This document shows, piece after piece, positions 57,235-64,000 of a stretch of DNA of 64,000 nucleotides (the stretch's first letter is position 1; each line of letters begins with the position of its first letter). This stretch comes from Streptomyces sp. NBC_00358 (GTDB lineage Bacteria > Actinomycetota > Actinomycetes > Streptomycetales > Streptomycetaceae), in the NCBI RefSeq assembly GCF_036099295.1, contig NZ_CP107976.1, positions 5,456,001 to 5,520,000 on the forward strand, given 5' to 3'. Under the pieces are notes generated by a model. That model was not told the DNA's origin and did not search any database. It was given only the letters and a program-made list of their open reading frames with translations. The position numbers and the translations under genes are program-made.

Positions 57235-60150
57235 ATGGTGACCTTTGCGCAGGCGCAGGAGCGCGCCGAGGAGTGGATCAACGGGGATGTGCCCGGGTAC
57301 CAGCACCGTGAGGTGCGGGTGCGCGAGTTCGAACTCGGTTTTGTCGTATGGGCCGAGGATCGTGCCGAGGGGCCGCGTTCCGACGGTGGCGCGCAGCGGC
57401 TCGTCATCGCGCGGGACAGCGGGGAGGCCACGCTGTGGCCCGCGCTGCCGGTGGGTGAGGTCATCCGGCGGTACGAGGAGGAGTACGGGGTGCCCGACGG
57501 GTCCCCGGAACCGGCGCCGGCGCCCGCGGCCCGGGTCGATCTGAATCAGACGTCGTTCCTGCTCAGCCCCCCGGAGTGGCTGCAGGAGGCGGCGGACAGG
57601 ATGGGCATTCCGGACCGGCGCACGGGGGCGGGATCGTCCGCCTCCGACGGCGCGGGGTCGCGTGCGGTCGCGGCCTCCGGGTCGGACGGGTCCGTGAACG
57701 GGGCTCTCGGAGGCGGGAGTTCGCCTTCGGATGCACCGGGAGACTCCGGGGCGCACGGACTGCCGTCCGCGCCGGGCGGGCAGGCCGCTTTCCCGGCCGG
57801 GGCGCCGGGTTCGCCGTCCTCGGCCTATTCCGCTCCTCCCACCACGCCGGGTGTGCCGTCGGCTCCCGGTGGGGTCACGCAGTGGCCTGCCGCCGCGACC
57901 GACGACGAGGTTCCCGGTCCGCGGGACGCGAGGCCCGACGTTCCCGCCGACGCGACCCCGTGGGCGGGGACGGACACCAACGCCGATCCCGGGGACGACC
58001 GTTCCGTGCCGCTGCCGGCGACCGTGTTCGCGCCGCCGCTGGCCGATGTCGACGACTCCCGCACGCCGCCGCCCGCCGCTGCGGACGCCATGACCGCGAT
58101 GATGTCCGGGGGCAGCCAACTCCCGCGTACGACCATGTCACCCGTGGCCGACGCCCCGAACCCCCCTGCGCCGGCCGGTTCTTCACCTGGCCAGGGGCTG
58201 CCCGGCGGTCCGCCGCCCTCGCAGGGACCCGGTGCTCGGCAGGGCACCCCGCCGCCCGGCGTTTCCGCGTACGGCTATCCGCAGGGTCCGGGAGCGGGTC
58301 CTGCCGCGCCCCCGCCCGGTGCGCCGGTCTCCGGCGGTCCGCAGGGGATGCCGCCGGGCGCGCCCGCGTACGGCTTCCCCCAGGGGCCGGGCACACCGCC
58401 GCCCGGCGCCCCGCCCGCTCCGGGTGCCGTCGGTTCGCCGCCGCCCGCCGCGCCGTCGCGGCCGTTGCCCCCGAACGCCGGTGACATCGCGGACGCCGCG
58501 ACCAGCAAGGCGCAGGCGCCGCCCCGTGGGGCGCGCGGGGGCGGGGCGAGCGCTCCGCATCCGCCGAGCGCCCCCGGGGCGCCGGGCGCGCGCCCGGGCA
58601 GCGCGCCTCCGCCGCCCGGTCCGGGCGCGCCCGCGGGCGGGTATGTGCCGACGCAGCTTGTCTCCCAGCTCGGGCCGGACGGGCCCGAGGGAGCCCCGGG
58701 GGCGCCCCAGCCGCCCGGCGCCACGCCTCCGGGCGGTGGAGTCCATCACGCCGCGACGATGCTCGCGGGGCCCGCGGTGGGCGGCCCCGGCGCGCCGCAG
58801 CCGCCGGGTGCCCCCGGCACGCCCTGGCAGCAGGGCCCTCCCGGTGGGCCGAACCCGCCGGGCGCCACGCCTCCGGGCGGAGCGCACCATGCCGCGACGA
58901 TGCTGGCCGGGCCTCCGGCGGGTGGACCGGGCGCGCCGCAGCCGCCGGGTGCCCCGGGTGTGCCGCAGCCTCCCGGGGGGACGCCCCCCGGCGAGGTGCA
59001 CCACGCCGCGACCATGTTCGCGGGGGCTCCCGTCGGCGGTCCCGGCGCTCCGCAGCCTCCGCAGGCCCCCGGTATGCCGCCGGGTGCCCCTCAGCCGCTG
59101 CCCGGACAGCAGCCCATGCCCGGAGGGCCCGTGCCGGGGCAGCAGCCGCCGGCGTACGGGTATCCGCAGGCGGGGCAGCCGACCGTCGGGCCCGGCTATC
59201 AGGCCGTACTGCGGTACCGGGCGCACGACGGGTCGGAGCAGCAGCTGATCCGGCGGTCCGCGCCCGGTACCCCGCATCCGGAGTGGCAGATCCTGCACGA
59301 ACTGCGCGCGATGAACGTGCCGCCGCAGCAAGTGCTCGAACTGCACACGGAGTTGGAGTCCTGTGAGCTGCCGGGCGCGTACTGCGCGCGGATGATCAGG
59401 GAGACCTTCCCGCAGGCGCGGATCACGAGCATCGCGCCGTACGGTACGGACCACGCGAGCCGGCAACAGGGGATGCACCAACTCCTGGCACATCAAGGTG
59501 AGTTGCATCAGGTCGCGGACGGGCCGGCGCGTCCGGCGCCGGTACGGGTTCCGATTCCGCCGGTGCAGCCCGCGCCGCCGATCCCGCCGGAGGCGATCGG
59601 GCAGGAGCTGGCGGCGGCGTTCGGGCCGGGGATGTTCCGGTTCGACCACGCGGCCGTGTCCCGGCAGGGTGTGCCGCCCATCGTGGCGCACACCCTGGTC
59701 GTGGCCGGGCTGCCGGTCGACATGGGGCCGTTCTTCTGGGCGCAGGCCCAGCCGGGCCGTCCGGTGCCGACGCTCGCCGAACTGGCTCAGGAGCGCGGGG
59801 TGGCGGCGTCCCAGGACGCGGGCTCGTACCTCGTCATGGGCAGCGACTTCGGCAAGGCGATCTGCGTCCAGTACGGCACGGCGAACATCGTCGCCGTGCC
59901 GGTGGAGGCCGGTCCCGGAGGTGCGCCGGTGCCGCCGCAGTTCGTGAACACCGGTCTGCCCGAGTTCGCGCGCTGCCTGGCCCTGCTCGGCCGGATGTGG
60001 CGGCTGCGGTTCGGTCTCAACCAGGAGCAGGCGGGCCGCTGGACCGTCGACTTCCAGGCGCAGCTCGCCTCGCTCGACCCGGCGGCACTCGCCTCCCCGG
60101 AGAGCTGGTGGTCGGTCCTGCTGGAGGAGATGTGGGACGGACTGCTCTAG
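57235..60150 (+). CDS. YrhB-like/deaminase-like/SUKH-4 multidomain protein
   Basis: This 971-residue cytosolic protein has three globular parts. Residues about 1-90 resemble the YrhB immunity family (MVTFAQAQERAEEWINGD, FVVWAEDRAEG, VIRRYEEEYG). Residues about 95-645 are low-complexity Pro/Gly/Ala with PGAPQPPGATPPGG and HHAATML repeats. Residues about 650-780 look like a nucleic-acid deaminase: HPEWQILHEL (681-690), then TELESCELPGAYCARM with Cys710 and Cys717, and DHASRQQGM. The C-terminal SUKH-4 domain (about 785-971) has FRFDHAAVSRQGVP and GSYLVMGSDFG. ATG at 57235 follows GAGG. A chromatin-like or phage-defence role is conceivable but inferred. Confidence 0.87.
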   Translation: MVTFAQAQERAEEWINGDVPGYQHREVRVREFELGFVVWAEDRAEGPRSDGGAQRLVIARDSGEATLWPALPVGEVIRRYEEEYGVPDGSPEPAPAPAARVDLNQTSFLLSPPEWLQEAADRMGIPDRRTGAGSSASDGAGSRAVAASGSDGSVNGALGGGSSPSDAPGDSGAHGLPSAPGGQAAFPAGAPGSPSSAYSAPPTTPGVPSAPGGVTQWPAAATDDEVPGPRDARPDVPADATPWAGTDTNADPGDDRSVPLPATVFAPPLADVDDSRTPPPAAADAMTAMMSGGSQLPRTTMSPVADAPNPPAPAGSSPGQGLPGGPPPSQGPGARQGTPPPGVSAYGYPQGPGAGPAAPPPGAPVSGGPQGMPPGAPAYGFPQGPGTPPPGAPPAPGAVGSPPPAAPSRPLPPNAGDIADAATSKAQAPPRGARGGGASAPHPPSAPGAPGARPGSAPPPPGPGAPAGGYVPTQLVSQLGPDGPEGAPGAPQPPGATPPGGGVHHAATMLAGPAVGGPGAPQPPGAPGTPWQQGPPGGPNPPGATPPGGAHHAATMLAGPPAGGPGAPQPPGAPGVPQPPGGTPPGEVHHAATMFAGAPVGGPGAPQPPQAPGMPPGAPQPLPGQQPMPGGPVPGQQPPAYGYPQAGQPTVGPGYQAVLRYRAHDGSEQQLIRRSAPGTPHPEWQILHELRAMNVPPQQVLELHTELESCELPGAYCARMIRETFPQARITSIAPYGTDHASRQQGMHQLLAHQGELHQVADGPARPAPVRVPIPPVQPAPPIPPEAIGQELAAAFGPGMFRFDHAAVSRQGVPPIVAHTLVVAGLPVDMGPFFWAQAQPGRPVPTLAELAQERGVAASQDAGSYLVMGSDFGKAICVQYGTANIVAVPVEAGPGGAPVPPQFVNTGLPEFARCLALLGRMWRLRFGLNQEQAGRWTVDFQAQLASLDPAALASPESWWSVLLEEMWDGLL

Positions 60151-60467
60151 CGGTGGGACGACTGCGGAACGGATGAGGCGCTCGACCCGTGTGACGGGTC
60201 GGGCGCCTCGTCCGTGCGGGTGGTCCGTGCGGGCCGCGCCCCGGGGGAGGGCGTCGGCGGTTGGGACCGTACGAAGGGTCGGAGCGTTCCTCTCCGGGCG
60301 CCGTTCCGGCGTCGCGCTCCGGGCCCCTGACCTCAAATGACTCGCGTGTGATCGGTCCGCGGCCGCTTGGACGGGCGGAGTGTCGCGTTATGAACACTTC
60401 CGTGCGATCCATCAAGATGTGCGCGAAATCGTCTTTTCGTGTGTGTCGGCCGGAGAGGGGTCCAAGG
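60151..60467. other. Intergenic region between SUKH-4 and DivIVA-like genes
   Basis: The terminator at 60171-60213 is annotated separately. TTGGAC (60367-60372) and TATGAA (60389-60394), 16 bases apart, are a possible promoter for the next gene, whose ATG lies 73 bases downstream. No other feature is visible. Confidence 0.5.
60171..60213 (+). terminator. Terminator after the SUKH-4 gene
   Basis: Twenty-base arms (60171-60190 with 60194-60213) pair with only two mismatches around a GTG loop, 21 bases after the stop codon. Confidence 0.85.
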
Positions 60468-61355
60468 ATGAGCAGCGCACCGATGTCGCCGCACGGCTTC
60501 GTGGCTGTACGGGGACGCGGCTACCGTCCCGAACAGGTCGACGGGTACGCCGCGGCGCTCTCCCGGGACCGGGACGCCGCGTGGGAGCGGGCCGCCCGCC
60601 TCACCGTGCTGGCGAAGGACATGGAGGCCGAGGCCGAGCGGTTGCGGGAGGCCGTGACACGGCTCGCCCCGCAGACGTACGAGGAGCTCGGCGAGCGGGC
60701 GCGGCGGATCTTCCAGCTCGGCGAGGAGGAGGCCGAGGCGCTGCGGGCGGACGCGCGGCGCGAAGGCCGGTCGGAGGTCGAGGAGGCCGAGGCGGCGGGA
60801 CGCGAGGTGCGGGAGGCCGCGCAGGCGTACGCCGACGAGCTGCGCGGCGAGGCGGAGGAGTGGGCTCTGCAGCGGCTGCTCGGCGCGCGGGCCGAGGCCG
60901 ACGAGGTACGTGTCTCCGCGCGGCGGGACGTCAAGGAGAACCGGGGGCAGGTACTGGCCGTGCTGCGTGAGGTGCGCGGGCGGACGGAGGTCCTGGCGAG
61001 CGAGCAGGAAGCCGAGCACACGGAACGGTGGGCCGAGTTCGAGCGGGTCGCCGCCGAGCGCCGAGCCGCGCTGGAGGCGCACCACCTCGAACGCGCGGCG
61101 CGCGCCGAGGAGTCGCTGGCCCTGGCCACGCGGGCCCTCGCCGAGGTGAAGGAGTCGGACCGGCACCGGCAGGAGGACGCGGCGGCGCGGGCCGCCGAAC
61201 TGCTCGCCGAGGCCCGGCTCCTGGAGGAGCGGATCGCCCGGGAGACCGAGCGGGTGCTGCGTGAGCACGGGGAGCGCTGGGACGACGTACGGGCCCACAT
61301 GGACCACGTACGGAGCAGCCTCACGTCCCTCACGGGGCATGCCCCGGCGGAGTAG
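60468..61355 (+). CDS. DivIVA-like coiled-coil protein ('cellulose-binding protein' family)
   Basis: The product is 295 residues. The N-terminal part (about 10-55: GFVAVRGRGYRPEQVDGYAAALSRDRDAAWERAA in segments) resembles the membrane-binding and early coiled-coil region of DivIVA. The rest is almost continuous coiled coil, rich in Glu, Ala and Arg (EAEALRADARREGRSEVEEAE, RRAALEAHHLERAARAEESL). Such proteins, including Scy and FilP relatives, act in polar growth and cytoskeleton organisation of hyphae. ATG at 60468 follows GGAGAGGGG. 'Cellulose-binding' is only a database label and not a demonstrated function. Confidence 0.82.
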   Translation: MSSAPMSPHGFVAVRGRGYRPEQVDGYAAALSRDRDAAWERAARLTVLAKDMEAEAERLREAVTRLAPQTYEELGERARRIFQLGEEEAEALRADARREGRSEVEEAEAAGREVREAAQAYADELRGEAEEWALQRLLGARAEADEVRVSARRDVKENRGQVLAVLREVRGRTEVLASEQEAEHTERWAEFERVAAERRAALEAHHLERAARAEESLALATRALAEVKESDRHRQEDAAARAAELLAEARLLEERIARETERVLREHGERWDDVRAHMDHVRSSLTSLTGHAPAE

Positions 61356-61414
61356 CCCCGCTCCGCGGACCCGCAACCCCCCGCTCCGCGGACCCGCAAC
61401 CCCCCGCTCCGCGG
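61356..61414. repeat. Tandem 23-bp repeats after the DivIVA-like gene
   Basis: CCCCGCTCCGCGGACCCGCA-type units at 61356-61377 and 61379-61400 and a partial third at 61402-61414 follow the stop codon at once. CTCCGCGG and CCCGC elements could form small hairpins. The motif CCCGCTCC also occurs in the dispersed intergenic repeat, so it may be a relative. Confidence 0.65.
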
Positions 61415-61499
61415 CCGGTTTCCCACCCGCCAGCCCGTCTCGCCCAGTCAAGAGGGCACCCCCTCGCACCCCCTCGCGCCCGTGCCCCCTCAAGCCCCT

Positions 61500-63134
61500 T
61501 CACCGCCCCCTCCGTATCGCCCCCGCCAGAATCCACCCCTCCACCGCCTCGTACTGACGCCGCTGCTCCTCCGCCTTGCGGCGGCCCGAGGCGACCGTTC
61601 CGAGCCACCCGTAGGCGAACCCCAGCGGGATCGACACGATGCCGGTCGTGGTGAACGGGAACCAGTTGAGGTCGGCGTCCGGGAACGCGGCGGTGGGGGA
61701 GCCGGAGACGAGGTTGGTGCCGGGCATCAGCGCGAGGACGGTGAGGGTGCCGCCGATGAGGGTGGCGAGGAGGCCGGTGCGCGTGTACCGGCGCCAGAAG
61801 AGGCTGTAGACCAGCGCGGGCGCGATGGCGGAGGCGCCGATGCAGAAGGACAGGGTGACCAGCGGCTGAAGGCTGCGGTGCTGGGCGAGGGTGGCGAGCA
61901 GGATGGCCGGTGCCCCCACCGTGAGTGCCGAGACACGGGCGAGCAGCATCTCGCGGCGCGGGGAGAGTTCGTCGTCGTGACGGCGGCCCCGGAAGAGCCG
62001 GCTGTGCGCGAACACGTCGTGGGCGAGGGAGTTGGCGCAGGCCAGGATCATCCCGGCGACGGACGCGAGCAGGGTCAGGAAGATCGCTGTCGTCACGGTG
62101 GTGAACAGGAGGGTCTCGGCGGTGGACACCGACGTGCCGAACACGGCCCTGGAGCCCAGCAGATAGGCGGTGTTGCCCTGCGGATCGGCCGCCGCGATCG
62201 AGGCGCGGCCGATCATGGCCGTGGCGCCGAAGCCGATGACGCTGACGATCAGCACGAACAGGGCCACGCACGGCACCGCCCAGGACAGCGACCGGCGCAC
62301 CTGACGGGCGCTGTCGGCGGTGTACATGCGCATGGTGATGTGGGGAAGGCAGGCACCGCCGAGGACGACCGTCAGCTCCGAGGTGATCATGTCCACCCGG
62401 GGGCTGGCGCCGCCCGCGAACTGCAGGCCGGAGCGCAGGAAGGCGTCGCCCACGCCACTGTTCCCGGCGGCGGCGGCCAGCAGCGTGCCGGGGTCCCAGT
62501 CGAAGCGCCGCAGGACGAGTACGGCGACCACCGTGCCCGAGCCGAGCAGCATCACGATCTTCAGGATCTGGATGAGGGCGGTGCCCTTCATGCCGCCGAT
62601 CGCCGCGTAGCTGATCATCAGGATGCCGAGGCCGACGACGCAGCCGGTCTTGAGGGAGTCGTTGGAGAAGCCGAGGATGAACGCCAGCAGGTCGCCCGCG
62701 CCCGCCAGTTGGACCAGCATCAGCGGCAGCAGCGCCACGATGGTCACCGCGCAGGCCGTGTTGCGGACGGCCCGGCCCGGCGTCCGGCGCGCGAGCGCGT
62801 CGCCCATGGTGAACCGGCCCGCGTTGCGCAGCGGTTCGGCCAGCAGGAACATCAGCAGCATCAGGGACAGGGCCGTGCTCAGGGCGAGGACGACTCCGTC
62901 GTAGCCGGCCAGCGCGATGACGCCACCGGTGCCGAGCACGGACGCCGCGGAGATGTAGTCCCCGGCGATGGCGAGGCCGTTGCGCATCGGCGAGAGCGAT
63001 CCGTAGCCGGTGTAGAACTCGTCCAGGTCGTCGCGGTCCGGGCCGGTCATCACGCACAGCAGCAGGGTGACCGTGGCGACGGCCGTGAACGCCACCAGTG
63101 ACATCGCCTGCGCGGAACTGGTGAACCCCGTCAT
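61500..63134 (-). CDS. Sodium:solute symporter, cation/acetate (ActP/MctC-like) type
   Basis: The 544-residue membrane transporter should import a small monocarboxylate with sodium. It has about thirteen hydrophobic segments. Family patterns are GLAIAGDYISAASVLGTGG, GRFTMGDALARRT, YAAIGGMKGTALIQILK, AGMILACANSLAHDVF, SFCIGASAIAPALVYSLFWRR. The last 40 residues are cytosolic with an Arg/Gln-rich end. Its ATG at 63134 overlaps the stop codon of the DUF485 gene in ATGA. The DUF485-symporter pair is typical of acetate or pyruvate transport systems. Confidence 0.92.
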   Translation of the reverse strand: MTGFTSSAQAMSLVAFTAVATVTLLLCVMTGPDRDDLDEFYTGYGSLSPMRNGLAIAGDYISAASVLGTGGVIALAGYDGVVLALSTALSLMLLMFLLAEPLRNAGRFTMGDALARRTPGRAVRNTACAVTIVALLPLMLVQLAGAGDLLAFILGFSNDSLKTGCVVGLGILMISYAAIGGMKGTALIQILKIVMLLGSGTVVAVLVLRRFDWDPGTLLAAAAGNSGVGDAFLRSGLQFAGGASPRVDMITSELTVVLGGACLPHITMRMYTADSARQVRRSLSWAVPCVALFVLIVSVIGFGATAMIGRASIAAADPQGNTAYLLGSRAVFGTSVSTAETLLFTTVTTAIFLTLLASVAGMILACANSLAHDVFAHSRLFRGRRHDDELSPRREMLLARVSALTVGAPAILLATLAQHRSLQPLVTLSFCIGASAIAPALVYSLFWRRYTRTGLLATLIGGTLTVLALMPGTNLVSGSPTAAFPDADLNWFPFTTTGIVSIPLGFAYGWLGTVASGRRKAEEQRRQYEAVEGWILAGAIRRGR

Positions 63135-63745
63135 CGTGCCGCCTCCCGCTTCGCGTCCAGTTCGCTCTGCTTGCGGAGCCGGTCCGCGATGGGGTCGACC
63201 CGCCGGCGCGCGGAGTGCTCGTACAGCCCGATGGCCAGGCAGGTGACGGGGACCTGGAGCAGGCCGAGCAGCAGGCCGGTCGACAGTCCGCCGGACACCG
63301 TGCTCGACATCAGGGACGGCGCGAAGGCCGACAGGATGAGGAAGAGGGTGAAGTAGCCGAGCGCGGTGAGGGTCGCGACGCGCCGCTGCCGGCGGTAGGC
63401 GCCGCGCAGCAGCCGGATGTCGCTGTGCTGCCCGAGCGGCTGGTGGCGCGGCCTCCGCGGCCGCGGGGGCTCGGCGGGCCGGGGCTGTGGTTGCCAGGGG
63501 TAGGTCAGCCGGGCGGGAGCCGGTTCGGGGCCGGGGCCGGGGTCCGGCGGTGGATACCCGGAGTACGGGGACCGCTGGGGGTACGGGGGCTGCTCGTCGT
63601 ACGGCGGGTACTCCGGGTACCGCGGGTTCGGCGGGTACGGCTGATACAGCGGGTTCCGTGGTGGCTGGGGAGACGGGCGCTGCCGTTGGTGCGGGCGCTG
63701 CTGAGGTGGCCTTGGGTGCTCGGGGGACGAGAACGCGTCGGGCAT
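63131..63745 (-). CDS. DUF485 membrane protein with Pro/Tyr-rich N-terminus
   Basis: The product is 204 residues. The first 105 residues are Pro/Arg/Gln/Tyr-rich cytosolic sequence (PPNPRYPEYPPYDEQPPYPQ). The DUF485 domain (about 110-204) follows. It has a RLLRGAYRRQRRVATLTALGYF start, a first membrane segment, LSTGLLLGLLQVPVTCLAI and the closing YEHSARRRVDPIADRLRK. DUF485 proteins accompany acetate-type symporters such as ActP (YjcH) and are probably accessory subunits. ATG at 63745 is supported by AAGGAG upstream. The Pro-rich tail is far longer than in YjcH. Confidence 0.9.
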   Translation of the reverse strand: MPDAFSSPEHPRPPQQRPHQRQRPSPQPPRNPLYQPYPPNPRYPEYPPYDEQPPYPQRSPYSGYPPPDPGPGPEPAPARLTYPWQPQPRPAEPPRPRRPRHQPLGQHSDIRLLRGAYRRQRRVATLTALGYFTLFLILSAFAPSLMSSTVSGGLSTGLLLGLLQVPVTCLAIGLYEHSARRRVDPIADRLRKQSELDAKREAAR

Positions 63746-64000
63746 CCCGGTTCTCCTTGCGTGGCTCGGGTCCGGTGCGGGACCGCAGGGAGCTGGGGGG
63801 TGGGCAGCGCACGCTACTCGTACGTACGAGGCGGGCGCGACCGTTTCACCGAACTGGGCGGTCGGTACGCGCTTACTTCAACTACCCCGGGTGTTACCCG
63901 CGTTCACCTGTGGATTTTCCCTGGAGGCGCCTTGGAGCTCCCCTGGAGTTCACGTGTGGGAAGCGAGTGCCCGGAGTGACCGGTGGGGCGGACGATCGTG
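63746..64000. promoter_or_regulatory. Upstream region of the DUF485-symporter operon with a 14-bp palindrome
   Basis: CTCGTACGTACGAG (63817-63830) is a perfect palindrome about 75 bases upstream of the DUF485 start, so it could be an operator. The remaining sequence to the window edge holds no gene that I can support. Confidence 0.5.

Noticed and set aside
61356..61414. Possible CRISPR array
   Set aside because: The 23-bp units are directly adjacent with no unique spacers and no cas gene is present.

Overview
The window is a very G+C-rich stretch of a Streptomyces chromosome. The evidence is the use of GTG and ATG starts behind GGAG-type ribosome binding sites, a long chaplin with a sortase signal, rpfB, pmt, XRE/DUF397 pairs, and a gene order (glmU-prs-ctc-pth, ppc, galT-galE-galK, ispE-ksgA-rpfB-tatD, rsmI/pmt, tandem penicillin-binding proteins) that matches what I remember of the S. 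coelicolor SCO3122-SCO3157 area. That synteny is from memory and was not computed.

Positions 1-8000 form an accessory island of small exported proteins. It holds a sortase-anchored long chaplin, three paralogues of a two-cysteine 'SHDLN' family, two proteins sharing an RPYQECSPQ tail, two of a 'VxCVQ' family, and two Pro/Gln-rich proteins, one of them almost pure Gln-Asp-Ala-Pro repeats. Most start with MRK(L/F) and have a signal peptide. The island also carries a frameshifted IS5-type transposase and what looks like another decayed gene. 8023-24335 is mostly conserved housekeeping: a YbaK-type deacylase, a DUF4253 protein, two tandem MecA-N-type PBPs, a lipoprotein, Pmt and divergent RsmI, a zinc-ribbon-like protein, TatD, RpfB, KsgA, IspE and an ABC-F protein. 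24725-29606 has two paralogous membrane-anchored PQQ-type propeller proteins and a LuxR regulator whose receiver has lost its phosphorylation residues.

29676-34400 contains a hydroxyacid-type dehydrogenase, a GNAT-AAA ATPase fusion and a whiJ/abaA-type cluster (XRE, DUF397 and a divergent HATPase protein). 34403-39487 is a galactose block: an SGLT-type symporter with a small membrane partner, divergent from galT-galE-galK. 39689-44799 holds regulators and their likely targets: a LuxR regulator, MarR divergent from a methyltransferase-glyoxalase pair, and a TetR translationally coupled to a fatty acid desaturase with a double palindrome in its promoter. 45152-52871 has ppc, a membrane protein, and tRNA-Gln followed by glmU-prs-ctc-pth.

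53184-63745 begins with an orphan histidine kinase. The most interesting locus of the window follows at 54876-60150. It encodes a YwqJ-type deaminase, a SUKH-3 protein, a single polypeptide joining a WHH (HNH/EndoVII) nuclease to a SUKH-1 immunity domain, and a 971-residue protein with a YrhB-like domain, a long Pro/Gly linker, a nucleic-acid-deaminase-like domain and a SUKH-4 domain. These are polymorphic-toxin and immunity domains rearranged into two divergent cytosolic operons with no export signal. A DivIVA-like coiled-coil protein and a DUF485/sodium-solute symporter pair close the window.
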